Shown: positions 28,780 to 36,547 of the stretch, one piece after another
Layout of the letters: each line of letters begins with the position of its first letter
Position numbering within the stretch: the stretch's first letter is position 1
DNA from: Blattamonas nauphoetae
Taxonomy: Eukaryota; Preaxostyla; Oxymonadida
Direction of reading: 5' to 3'
Assembly (NCBI GenBank): GCA_033064195.1
Contig: JARBJD010000527.1
Coordinates: 1-36,547 of the forward strand
DNA length: 36,547 bases
The notes under the pieces: model-generated
What the model was told of the DNA's origin: nothing
Databases searched by the model: none
What the model saw: the letters and a program-made list of their open reading frames with translations, nothing else
Translations under genes and position numbers: made by a program

Positions 28780-29365
28780 TTTTTGACGTCATATCTTCAC
28801 AACCAGTAATCTGTTTTGAACCAAATCAATTGCATTTTCTTCGTAAAAATCTCAAAAACGATGGTTCAATACTGAAAAAAGAATTTGGCTTTGGAGAGTT
28901 ATGTCGATGAAATAGGTGCCGTTTGTAAATTTTTCCAGATTCTCAGAATTGTTTTTCGAAACTATTCCAAAATGTTCGAATCATCAAAAAAGCAGAAAAA
29001 AAAGTCATGACAATTGATCTAGAGGATGTTGAGATATTGCCAAATCGAATCTGAGACAGTGGGTCAGAGTTTTTGACACTATAAAACAGTTCGAGGACTT
29101 GTATCGAAAAAGGAGACTTGTCCCTCAGACCAGGGTTTTGTCTTGTTTCACGAGAACGACGTTGAATGGTGTCTCAAACGAATCAATGAGAATGGACAAT
29201 GTTTGTCTCGGCAGTCTCCCGAGACAAGATGCGAAGGTAGTTGGTCGAGCTTTTGAGTGATGTCAAAAAGTTCGACACAGTGGTATAATTCATGGACGAT
29301 GCGGTTTTGTCAGGGGGTTGTAGGAGATTATTTCAAACTTTGATTTTTTCTTAGTTAGTCCATCC
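28780..29365. mobile_element. family A-related element (copy A4) interrupted by family B
   Basis: Shares the interior layout of family A (CATATCTTCACAACCAGTAA, CTGTTTTGAACCAAATCA, GATGTTGAGATATTGCCAAA) and ends with TGATTTTTTCTTAGTTAGTC. It is more divergent than the other copies, its left end is not visible, and a family B element lies inside it. Confidence 0.5.
29063..29276 (-). mobile_element. family B element inside A4, with candidate 7-bp duplication
   Basis: 214 bp, reverse orientation, with subtype 1 core (GAATCAATGAGAATGGACAA; CGAGACAAGATGCGAAG). It is flanked by ACAGTGG on both sides (29,056-29,062 and 29,277-29,283). Confidence 0.6.
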
Positions 29366-29570
29366 TCATCAGATTCTGTGAAAATCTCGCTTTTTGACGA
29401 TTTCATGAATTTCCGTGTATTTGTGACAGCACAATACCTCTTTTCCTGGAACTTTTATTCCCACTTCTTCTATCTTATGACTATCCTCCTCTTTTCAAAA
29501 TAGATGATTTCATGGTGAACCTCAATGAAGTGAGGTGTATTTCTTTCTTTTTCTGTTCCTTTAAATTGGT

Positions 29571-29778
29571 GAAAATTTTTGATATCAGAAAAACGTTCGA
29601 ATTCAAAACTTCGAATCTCGTCTCATGACACAGCCGAGATAGACATTGTCCATTCTCAATCCTTCATGATCGATACATTTCAATGTCATTATCTTGAATC
29701 CAGACTAGATACTGACAAGAGGGACTCGTCTCGTTTTCAGATTCGAGTCGTTGAACTTTTTTTCAATAATTCTTACCC
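29571..29778 (+). mobile_element. family B element, subtype 1, with candidate 7-bp duplication
   Basis: 208 bp with core CGAATCTCGTCTCATGACAC and CATTGTCCATTCTCAATCC. It is flanked by AATTGGT at 29,564-29,570 and 29,779-29,785. The terminal inverted repeats are more worn than in other copies. Confidence 0.6.
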
Positions 29779-29785
29779 AATTGGT

Positions 29786-30559
29786 AAATGAGAGAATATC
29801 TTGATTCAAAGATGAGACGGTGGGATTCGAACAATGGGAATGAACCAATCAGAGAAGAATTCGCATCGTCATCAGAAAGAGAAAAAGTTGTGGGGAATGG
29901 AATCCGTTTTCGACGATATGAACACTTCTCATCCTCACAGGATGAGGTATCATTGCTAGACTCCTGTTTGTACTCGGAGTCGTTTGATACCATCCAAATG
30001 TTCGATGAATGGTGGCTCGTCGTTCGATCCATATGTGAAGAATCGACGTTTGTTGTAGTCTCAGTCATGTCTTTTGGACTTCTTGAGAGAGCGTGGATTG
30101 GTGTCCAGCCATTCCATGATTTCGCTTCGGATTTCTCCGCGATAGTTCTCAGAAACTTCAACTTCTTCGGCGATATCGAAAACTAAGATGATGCATTGTG
30201 ACTTCAACCTTCGACGGATGCGATCTCATTCACTTCATTTTCGGAAAGGATGGATTGAAATGTTGTGGAATCAATTGTACTAGAATAGAATAAAAAATGA
30301 AGTGACATACATGACCTGGACAGAGTTAACGACGAGGGCGTAGAAGAATTAGAATGGAAGGCTGCTAGGGCTTTAATTCACAATATGGTAGGAATTGACA
30401 TCGAATGACAGTGTTCAACAGAATGATGGACAGGGTTGTGAGAGGAAGGAATAAGACATTGACAGAGAGACTGCGGCTTTGAGGCCCACCTTCAGGTCTG
30501 GTGGATGTGAGAGCATAAAGTCTAGTAAATTGGTGAGTAGTGAGACCATTTCACGATTT
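29786..30559. other. unassigned stretch with overlapping open frames
   Basis: Open frames of 132 codons exist on both strands (29,763-30,161 minus; 29,788-30,186 plus). The minus frame contains WNGWTPIHALSRSP, vaguely like an ankyrin turn (GWTPLH), then a Ser/Asp-rich tail. The plus frame has more hydrophobic composition. Nothing decides between them and neither is recognised. The 30,190-30,559 part holds no gene I can see. Confidence 0.25.
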
Positions 30560-31163
30560 GTGTGTGAATTTTGACATCATGGAAAAGTTCGACCACCAGA
30601 CTTCAAGGCATAATCCGACCCCGTGCCCCTCAATTTTTAACAGTTGCTTTATTTAATACCATTTCACGATATTTTCGCAATTATTTCTCGATTTGAGACC
30701 GGGTTTTGGAGATATAAATTCATCTACACTTCACCCGATCCTTTTTCCAGACACTTTTCATAATGTCGGATAGTCTTCACAGCCCCTGCTCAAGAGACTA
30801 TTAATTCTCAAAAGTAACATAGAAAAAGGATCTTTGTGAAGTGTTGAAACAAATAATGGGCTGGATCGGGCCAAAACGGGCAGCTTCTTTTCGCCCTCAA
30901 AATCACAAAATTTCAACAAAAGTGTCATTAATATTCGAAAACAGGCATATTTGAAAATTTTGATGAGGGGCACGGGGTATGATTAAACCGACTTCAAACA
31001 CAACAGTATCTCTAGGAAAGAAAGGAACTACTATCTCTCAAGATTGGTTCCAGATGCAATTCAACAATATTGTCGGCTCATTGGACTGAACTCCGATTGG
31101 GGTTGTAAGTTAGGATTTCTGATTTGGATCCTCGAACTTTTTATGATGTCAAAAACTGACCCA
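30560..31163 (+). mobile_element. family B element, subtype 3, split by element C
   Basis: About 220 bp of family B sequence on either side of a 383-bp insertion. Outside the insertion it matches 22,325-22,533 closely (GACATCATGGAAAAGTTCGA; CCAGATGCAATTCAACAATA; GATCCTCGAACTTTTTATGA). Confidence 0.8.
30607..30989. mobile_element. element C: 383-bp non-autonomous transposon with 26-bp TIRs and 8-bp duplication
   Basis: Flanked by the perfect duplication GACTTCAA (30,599-30,606 and 30,990-30,997). Ends are inverted repeats of 26 bp with 22 matches: outer GG, then TAATC, then ACCCCGTGCCCCTCA. The uninterrupted family B copy at 22,325-22,533 has GACTTCAA once at the same place, proving the insertion limits. 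There is no coding capacity; a 71-codon frame inside is not meaningful. The 8-bp duplication and GG terminus agree with the Merlin/IS1595 group; hAT elements also make 8-bp duplications. Confidence 0.88.
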
Positions 31164-31177
31164 AATGTCCAATACCA

Positions 31178-31390
31178 GGGTGAGAATTTTGAGATCAGAT
31201 TAAAAGTTGAGACATCACCGTTGACTTCAGCCGATTGATTGGTCCGAGAAAAGATTCCAGTAATTGATTGAATGAAAGAAAAAGAGGCGATTATTGTACT
31301 CGAGAAATGCTATCGATCGTAGCCATGAATGACTGGATCTTCTTTCAGTTTTGGACGTCGAACTGTTCTCGGATGTCGAAAACTCTCCCC
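31178..31390. mobile_element. family B-like element, worn
   Basis: Begins GGGTGAGAATTTTGAGATCA and ends about GTCGAACTGTTCTCGGATGT ... CTCTCCCC, so inverted ends of the family B type are recognisable. The interior is not shared with the other copies. Confidence 0.45.
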
Positions 31391-32428
31391 TATCTGATGG
31401 ATTTGGTGAATCAATAGAACTCACTGGAGAATCATCGACATCTCCTTCTAGTGCCTCAATTGTGTCTTCCGCAACATGTCCTTTCATCTTTCGTAGGCTG
31501 ATGGCTTCGGCATCTGGCCTGGACTCAACATTTTGACAACAATTGTGATTTCGAGGGATTTCAAGTCAGACAGTAATATTTTCATTCTTATTTGGAGTGG
31601 AATCCTACTGATTGTGGTGTCTAGTGCACCAGGCAATCATACCATATTTTATGGGCTGTTCTCCTTGACCGATTATCCTGACAATCACTCTGGTCAATTT
31701 ACGCAAAAAATTCATTTGTAATCAGAATATTGTTCTTCAAACTCAATAGAGATTCTTTGATCGATGAATTGGAAATGGAGGAGAATCTGTGGATGATATG
31801 TGAATGGGGACGTAATTTAGGAAATGGTCTTGTCTAAATTTGTCAGATGGCGTTTTGGTTCCGTATTTGTCTGGAGTTCGCTCTTCTTTTCTTGCTTACT
31901 CTTCTTGCACTGAACCCAAAACTAGTTCTGCATGGAGAGGACTCGGAACAGACGAAAGTTTCCGACACATCATGTGCCTCAGAAAGACAGATCAGCATAT
32001 CATTTGGATTTCGAAAGTCAGAGAGAGGGAAGGCTTCATATCCAGCGGTGTCGACTGTCCACAATCCGAATAGTCAGAACAAGACCCGTTGTCAACGATG
32101 ATGTCCAGGATGAGAAGACCAAAGAGGTTGCTGTTGTGAAAAACAGAACCTTCGTGATTATCTTCTCCAGCTGTGCATTGTTCAGAATCTGCATTCACAT
32201 GCAACGACAATGACGACATGCCGTTCAGAAATGAAAGGCACATCGCATCTCCACCCAACGAACTTCGCGTTCAGCAATGTCCGGTTCGTTCAATGAACAT
32301 GAAGAGCCGACGGATCTGTCCAGTGGATCACACTCCCTTGGTGGGAGGATGTGAAGCGGTCGAGTGGACAATCTCTGACAGTGAGTCTGTACGAGTTTGT
32401 GACAGTGATGAGAGAAGCTGGTGACGTG
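31391..32428. other. unassigned stretch with short open frames
   Basis: Several frames of 60-90 codons overlap on both strands. The most gene-like start is the plus-strand ATG at 31,847. It opens MAFWFRICLEFALLFLLTLL and could be a signal peptide or membrane anchor followed by polar sequence to 32,101. Another hydrophobic frame begins at 31,533 (IFILIWSGILLIVVSSAPG). Neither continues into a recognisable domain, and introns cannot be ruled out. I assign no function. Confidence 0.25.
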
Positions 32429-33250
32429 TCAATCGATTCTGTGAACGACACTTTGGTGAGAAGGAGGGAGATAGTGTTGGTTTAAAAGAGGGAGGACCGG
32501 TTGACCGGAAGGGTGAGCAGCGACGGTCAGCGATTCGGACGACAGCCGCGTCTGATGAGAAGTTGATGCGAAGTATCCTTCCTTTGTGTTTGAAGTGTTT
32601 CGGGATGTCTTCAGCGAGAGCAGTAGCGTTTGCGAAGTTGCTGACATCGGCTGGGAGAGAGAGAACGAGGCTTTGAGGAGAGAGGAGGAAGGGGCTGAGA
32701 GAGAGAACGAGGCTTTGAGGAGAGAGGAGGAAGGGGCTGAGAGAGAGAACGAGGCTTTGAGGAGAGAGGAGGAAGGGGCTGAGAGAGAACGAGGCTTTGA
32801 GGAGAGAGGAGGAAGGGGCTGAGAGAGAGAACGAGGCTTTGAGGAGAGAGGAGGAAGGGGCTGAGAGAGAGAACGAGGCTTTGAGGAGAGAGGAGGAAGG
32901 GGCTGAGAGAGAACGAGGCTTTGAGGAGAGAGGAGGAAGGGGCTGAGAGAGAGAACGAGGCTTTGAGGAGAGAGGAGGAAGGGGCAGCAGCGTTCAGCAT
33001 ATTGTCCATCCCGTTTTCGGTCTGTTTCTTCCTCGTACCCTTCTTTCGTTTTCCATCGCTTCTCCGATGACAGGCATCCTTCCACAGAATCGTCTTCCAA
33101 ACAGTCGGCTTTGAGAGACACGCAATCCCTCACTTCGGTATCACCCAACACAACTCCAAGAAGGCTCCCGTGCGGTTGCAACACAGCACCGTTGATTGGT
33201 CGCAATGAGGGAGATTCGAATAGATTGTTGACTTTGGCTTCGGACTTCAT
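32429..33250 (-). CDS. 273-residue open frame with Ser/Leu/Pro repeat region, unknown
   Basis: Longest open frame outside the transposons, starting MKSEAKVNNLFESPSLRPIN on the minus strand. The first 85 residues look protein-like (GSLLGVVLGDTEVRDCVSLK; GCLSSEKRWKTKEGYEEE). The middle is translated minisatellite: the frame passes through it in all three registers because two of the eight units are 2 bp shorter. This gives FLLSPQSLVLSLS, QPLPPLSSKPRSLS and APSSSLLKASFSLS blocks in turn. The last 75 residues are Ser/Thr/His-rich. It may be a host gene exon with an expanded repeat or a chance frame kept open by the repeat. An upstream minus frame at 33,247-33,543 overlaps its start in another register. 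Confidence 0.35.
   Translation of the reverse strand: MKSEAKVNNLFESPSLRPINGAVLQPHGSLLGVVLGDTEVRDCVSLKADCLEDDSVEGCLSSEKRWKTKEGYEEETDRKRDGQYAERCCPFLLSPQSLVLSLSPFLLSPQSLVLSQPLPPLSSKPRSLSQPLPPLSSKPRSLSQPLPPLSSKPRSLSAPSSSLLKASFSLSAPSSSLLKASFSLSAPSSSLLKASFSLSQPMSATSQTLLLSLKTSRNTSNTKEGYFASTSHQTRLSSESLTVAAHPSGQPVLPLLNQHYLPPSHQSVVHRID
32654..32985. repeat. 42-bp minisatellite, eight units
   Basis: Purine-rich tandem repeat on the plus strand, containing GAACGAGGCTTTGAGGAGAG and GAGGAAGGGGCTGAGAGAG. Six units are 42 bp and two (fourth and seventh) are 40 bp, lacking one GA. Unit sequences are otherwise almost identical, indicating recent expansion or homogenisation. The plus frame reads ERENEALRREEEGA per unit. 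Confidence 0.9.
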
Positions 33251-33997
33251 GATTTCGGTGAGTTGCTTTTGGAGGGAAAGAAAGTTGTTTGTTTTCGACT
33301 ACGATTCTCGAAAATGCAATTTGTGCATCCCAAGCATCTCACTTCCCTTTCTGCTTCCCTCAGTTGACTTTTCCGGACCATCACAACAGTTTTCGGACCC
33401 CACTTCAACTTGCAACAGATTGACCACATATCAACAAAAATAACACCGAATGATGTATAATGGACGGATGTTGTCTTCGAGCCGAGTTGAACAGCTTGTG
33501 CGTTTCTTTCGATTTTTGCAGAGATGTTGGAGAAATACTCCATTTAACACCGTCATTGATCCACTGTGAAGGTCACGGACTAAGATCATCATTCAGGGAG
33601 TGAATATACGATTGGAGACGTCGAAGAAGACTGAAAGAAAGAGATGAAGATTGGTGTCGAGTTTGTCGGATGAGGGGGTTGTATGAACGGTGGGTTGATT
33701 GACAAAGATCAGTAGAGATGTTTAGCGGTTGTGAAGGGGGATGTACTTTTCAGACCCGGGTTCGATAGTCGGTTGTTGGACGGATCAGATTGATCGACAC
33801 TTTTTTCTGTCAGATCTTGATATGGAGACTCCATTTTCTCGGAAAATGTTAGTAAGAGCGTGGGGAGTGCAAAAAAGAGGACAAAAACGCGAAAAAACGA
33901 ACCTCGATGCCGGGAATGGGGTACATTTCGAAGTGGGCTGGATCAAATGAGATGAGAATGGAAACTAAGATGAACAATAAAGAGTGTGAAATTGGTT
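33251..33997. other. no recognisable feature
   Basis: Contains a 98-codon minus frame (33,247-33,543) without recognisable content and a gene-free stretch up to the LINE 3' end. The word TTTTTGCAGAGAT at about 33,514 resembles the repeated word at 13,720 and 14,001. Confidence 0.3.
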
Positions 33998-36547
33998 TTA
34001 TTCTGACTTATGCTTTCTATTGTCTGGTGGGCGCTTGATGATTGTGCTTTTGTGCTTCTCGCTCGATCCGCTCTGCTCGCAAAGCCTGGGGGGAGATGGG
34101 AGAAGGGAAAAGAATGAGTTTGGGGGGTAGAGAGGGACTCCTGCTGGCGGTCCGGTGCCGAGGCCAGGCACTCGGTTGTTTCTCTCGCGCTGTGCCACTT
34201 CTTCTGCTTCCTCCTTGTCTCTGTCTTCCGTTGTTCCTTCTTTGGGCTTCTCTTGATCATGTCCTTCCTTCTTTCCTTCCTTCTGGCCCTTCTCTTCCTT
34301 GCAATAGGCATCGTCTTCGTCCTGTTTGCCTTCGTCTTCTTCTATATTCTGCGTTTCGAATCTCCGCCGTCCATCTGCAGCAACATACCCTTTCCTAGAC
34401 GAAGTTTGGTTTGTGTTAGTCTTGGGTTGGGCGTTGCTGTGATGGGTGAGGGAGTGGAGTGTGGGGAGGGAGGTGGGGGTGTTTGGTGCTCCGGTGTGTG
34501 AGGTGAAGTGGGGGGATGGTGAGGTGATGGGTTGAGGTGGTGTGATTTGAAGGTGATGTGTGGTGTTTGCCTTGTGAAGTGTGGGGTTGTTGTGTGTAGT
34601 GTTGTTGATGAGTGTGATTGAAGTGTTGTGGAGTGAGTCTCCGGTGACTGAAGTGATGAGGTTGAATGATTCTATGTCCATTTCGATCCCAACAGTGCGC
34701 TTTCTTTCTTCTTCCTTCCTCCTAGCAAGATGGCTGAGCGTCTTGATGTATGTCTGTTCCATGTGGGAGCGAACGAGTTCCATGATGACTGATACTTGGG
34801 TGAAGAAGGTGGGGAGTGGGTTGGGTATCTTCCTTTCGATAGCAAGCTGTTTGATGAAGTCGAAGAAGAGTGAGGCGTTGGGGCCTGAGTGGCCGTGGTC
34901 GCTCAAGCCAATGCCGATGACTGTGTGGCTTTGGCCCGCTCTGCTGTACTTCCTTTCCTTCTTCCTCTCTGCTTCCTTGACTCTGCCTTTCGGGTCCATC
35001 ATCCCTCTCTGCGTGTGTGATCTGCTTGTGAAGTCTTGTGGTATCACGAGATCAAGTCCGAACTCAAGGATCCTTTGGCCATCGTCTTTGATTCCGAGGA
35101 TGTCTCGGACGAAGCGGTGTTTGGTGTAGCCAGTGGTGACTCTGAGTTGAAGATCGGCTATTGTGTTTGCTTCTTCATTTGCATCTTCATCGTCTCTTCC
35201 CATCTTGGTCTCGGTTCTCACAGTGATTGACGGGATCTCCTTGAGTGTCTGCGCAAGCAGGAAAGCCGGCGTGGTCTTCCAGCATTTCACACTGGCATGC
35301 AGGACAACGGAGTTGGGTGGGTGCGTGTGTGTGTGGGTTGGAGTCCATGTTGAAACGGGTGGCCTCCGAGAAGGAGAGGGAGGTTTCAGAAAGAGATTGT
35401 CCAGCGCGCACCTGAAGACGTTGTTGTTTATCTTGTGGTACCTGTCTACTGGAAGTGTGGACCGCCACTTCTGATTCTCAGCTGACTTGATCACATTGTG
35501 CTTGTTCTGTTGGTGGACGGACAGCAATGACAGCTTCGCTGCTGTTTCCTCCTTCGTCATGAGCTCTCTCAACTGCTTCTGACCCTGTCTCGCTGCATCG
35601 TACTCTTCCTTCGTCAAGTGTGTGATCATCCTCATTACTGGTTTCGAAGTCGAGAAGGATGGCTGTGTGTCCCTTGACTCGAGGTCGACCTTCGCTCTCT
35701 GGATGTGATCGGCTTCCCACATCTCTGGGTGGAGCGATGCGTGTGAACAGATGAGTGATGGAAGGGCTGTCTGAACGAATGAGGGGATGCCGAGTCCTCC
35801 TTCTTTGATTGGGAGGTGGATGAGGAACTGTTGGGCATCAGGGATGTTGAAGAGATTTGAGAGGTGGGAGGTGATGGTGGTGTCTGCGGAGATGAGGGCT
35901 TCCTCTGAGATGAAGGTGGTGGCGAGGATGTGAAGGGTTTGGAGGAGATGGATTGACGGAGGAGATGCAAGTGTGCTTGGTGACTGAGGAGGGAGACCTT
36001 GGGAAGCGTCGACTTGATTCTCTCCACTCGCTCCATGAAGAAGTTGTCTCTGGTTTGCTGGTCGTTGGTCACGATCGTACCAAGAAGCTTGGCCGATGTT
36101 CGAGGAGTGACCGAGCACGTTGATCGGTTTGGTTGAGGGACGCCATCGACGACTGACATGATGACCGTCTTCGTTGGATTGAGGGTGAGGCCGTGTGCAG
36201 TGAGGGATGTTGAGAGCTTGGTCAGGCTGCGGTTGAGTTGGGCTTCCGAGTTCGCCATGAGGACAAGGTCGTCGAGGTAACCCCATGCCGTTGCTCCGCC
36301 AGCTTCAGCTTGCCTCATTGGTTCAGTGATGTAGAAGGCAAAGAGGATGGAGATAGTGGACATCCCTGCTGGACACCGCGGCTGTTTGGGATCGCTGCTG
36401 TCTCCTCGCCTCGACTGAGGATGAGGGTCTCTTGCTCGAAGGAATTTCTGATGAAGTGCAAGAGTTCAGCGTCGTAGTCCTCGATGTCTGCCAGCTTGTT
36501 GAGGAGTTGTTGTCTTCGGACATTCTGAAAGGCATTGACATGTGTCA
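33998..36547 (-). pseudogene. LINE with restriction-like endonuclease, longest copy, 5' part beyond window
   Basis: Minus-strand non-LTR retrotransposon. From the window end: NAFQNVRRQQLLNKL (reverse transcriptase motif A region), SRGVQQGCPLSP (motif B), AWGYLDDLVLMAN (YxDD catalytic motif, ~36,280), then the thumb (HGLTLNPTKTVIMS; KLLGTIVTNDQQ). After it: HLPIKEGGLGIPSF, the conserved post-RT segment; a zinc-knuckle region (CPACQCEMLEDHAG, ~35,290); and an endonuclease-like part (ILEFGLDLVIPQDF ... ERKKERKYSRAGQSH ... FFDFIKQL). The last fits the PD-(D/E)xK nuclease of R2/CRE/Genie-type LINEs. The tail is Thr/His/Pro-rich then highly charged, with stop at 33,998. The frame shifts near 36,370 (inside motif B) and near 35,950, and the knuckle lacks the CCK...HH half kept in the second copy. 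It is a dead copy. Confidence 0.85.

Noticed and set aside
29763-30186. Ankyrin-like or serine-rich host gene
   Set aside because: Only a GWTPIH-like turn is visible, no repeat follows, and an equally long frame lies on the other strand.
30607-30989. Terminator or small RNA gene formed by the inverted ends of element C
   Set aside because: The 8-bp target duplication and the empty site show it is an inserted element.
21438-31390. CRISPR-like array made by the recurring 35-bp family B ends
   Set aside because: The words occur in inverted pairs at the ends of ~220-bp units with irregular gaps and both orientations. That is a transposon pattern, not a direct repeat-spacer array.
33998-36286. 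A single 762-residue protein
   Set aside because: The first ~110 codons of this frame are an out-of-register shadow of the reverse transcriptase YLDD region. Only the later part matches the LINE relatives.

Overview
This looks like repeat-dense DNA of a unicellular eukaryote. I see no tRNA, rRNA, bacterial operon or clear host housekeeping gene. The mix of families (Polinton, pogo, mariner, Merlin/IS1595-like, and a LINE with a restriction-like endonuclease domain) fits an anaerobic protist such as an oxymonad or parabasalid. That placement is inference and weak.

Positions 1 to about 15,900 are one decayed Polinton (Maverick). Its left end lies outside the window and its right end was not pinned. 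Most genes run on the minus strand and are tightly packed: several small genes, an integrase, a coiled-coil gene, an acidic gene, a protein-primed DNA polymerase B of about 4.4 kb, and two related genes with repeated units. A packaging ATPase runs on the plus strand from a 49-bp divergent intergenic stretch. Nearly every start is preceded within about 5-15 nt by the same T-rich block (TTTTATTTT or TTTTTAATTT). The element has roughly a dozen breaks and is a fossil. A 2.1-kb pogo-type transposon with 185-190-bp terminal inverted repeats (TIRs) and a TA duplication sits inside one Polinton gene.

Positions 16,088-20,875 form a large palindrome: two 1,639-bp arms with no length difference around a 1.5-kb loop. 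The loop carries a LINE fragment. From 20.9 to 31.4 kb the DNA is a mosaic of small non-autonomous elements and dead transposases. I distinguish family A (about 500-580 bp), family B (about 220 bp with ~35-bp inverted ends, at least nine copies), and one 383-bp element C with 26-bp TIRs and a perfect 8-bp target duplication. C lies inside a B copy, and a second, uninterrupted B copy serves as its empty site. Transposase relics are pogo-like (22.6-23.5 kb), mariner DD34D (23.9-24.3 kb) and Merlin/IS1595-like (24.7-25.5 kb). The Merlin-like family is a plausible source of the 8-bp duplication.

Positions 31.4-34.0 kb hold little recognisable sequence apart from a 42-bp minisatellite inside an open frame. 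From 34.0 kb to the window end lies the longest LINE copy (minus strand), with reverse transcriptase, zinc-knuckle and endonuclease-like parts. Two shorter relatives lie at 18.1-18.8 kb and 26.6-27.9 kb.
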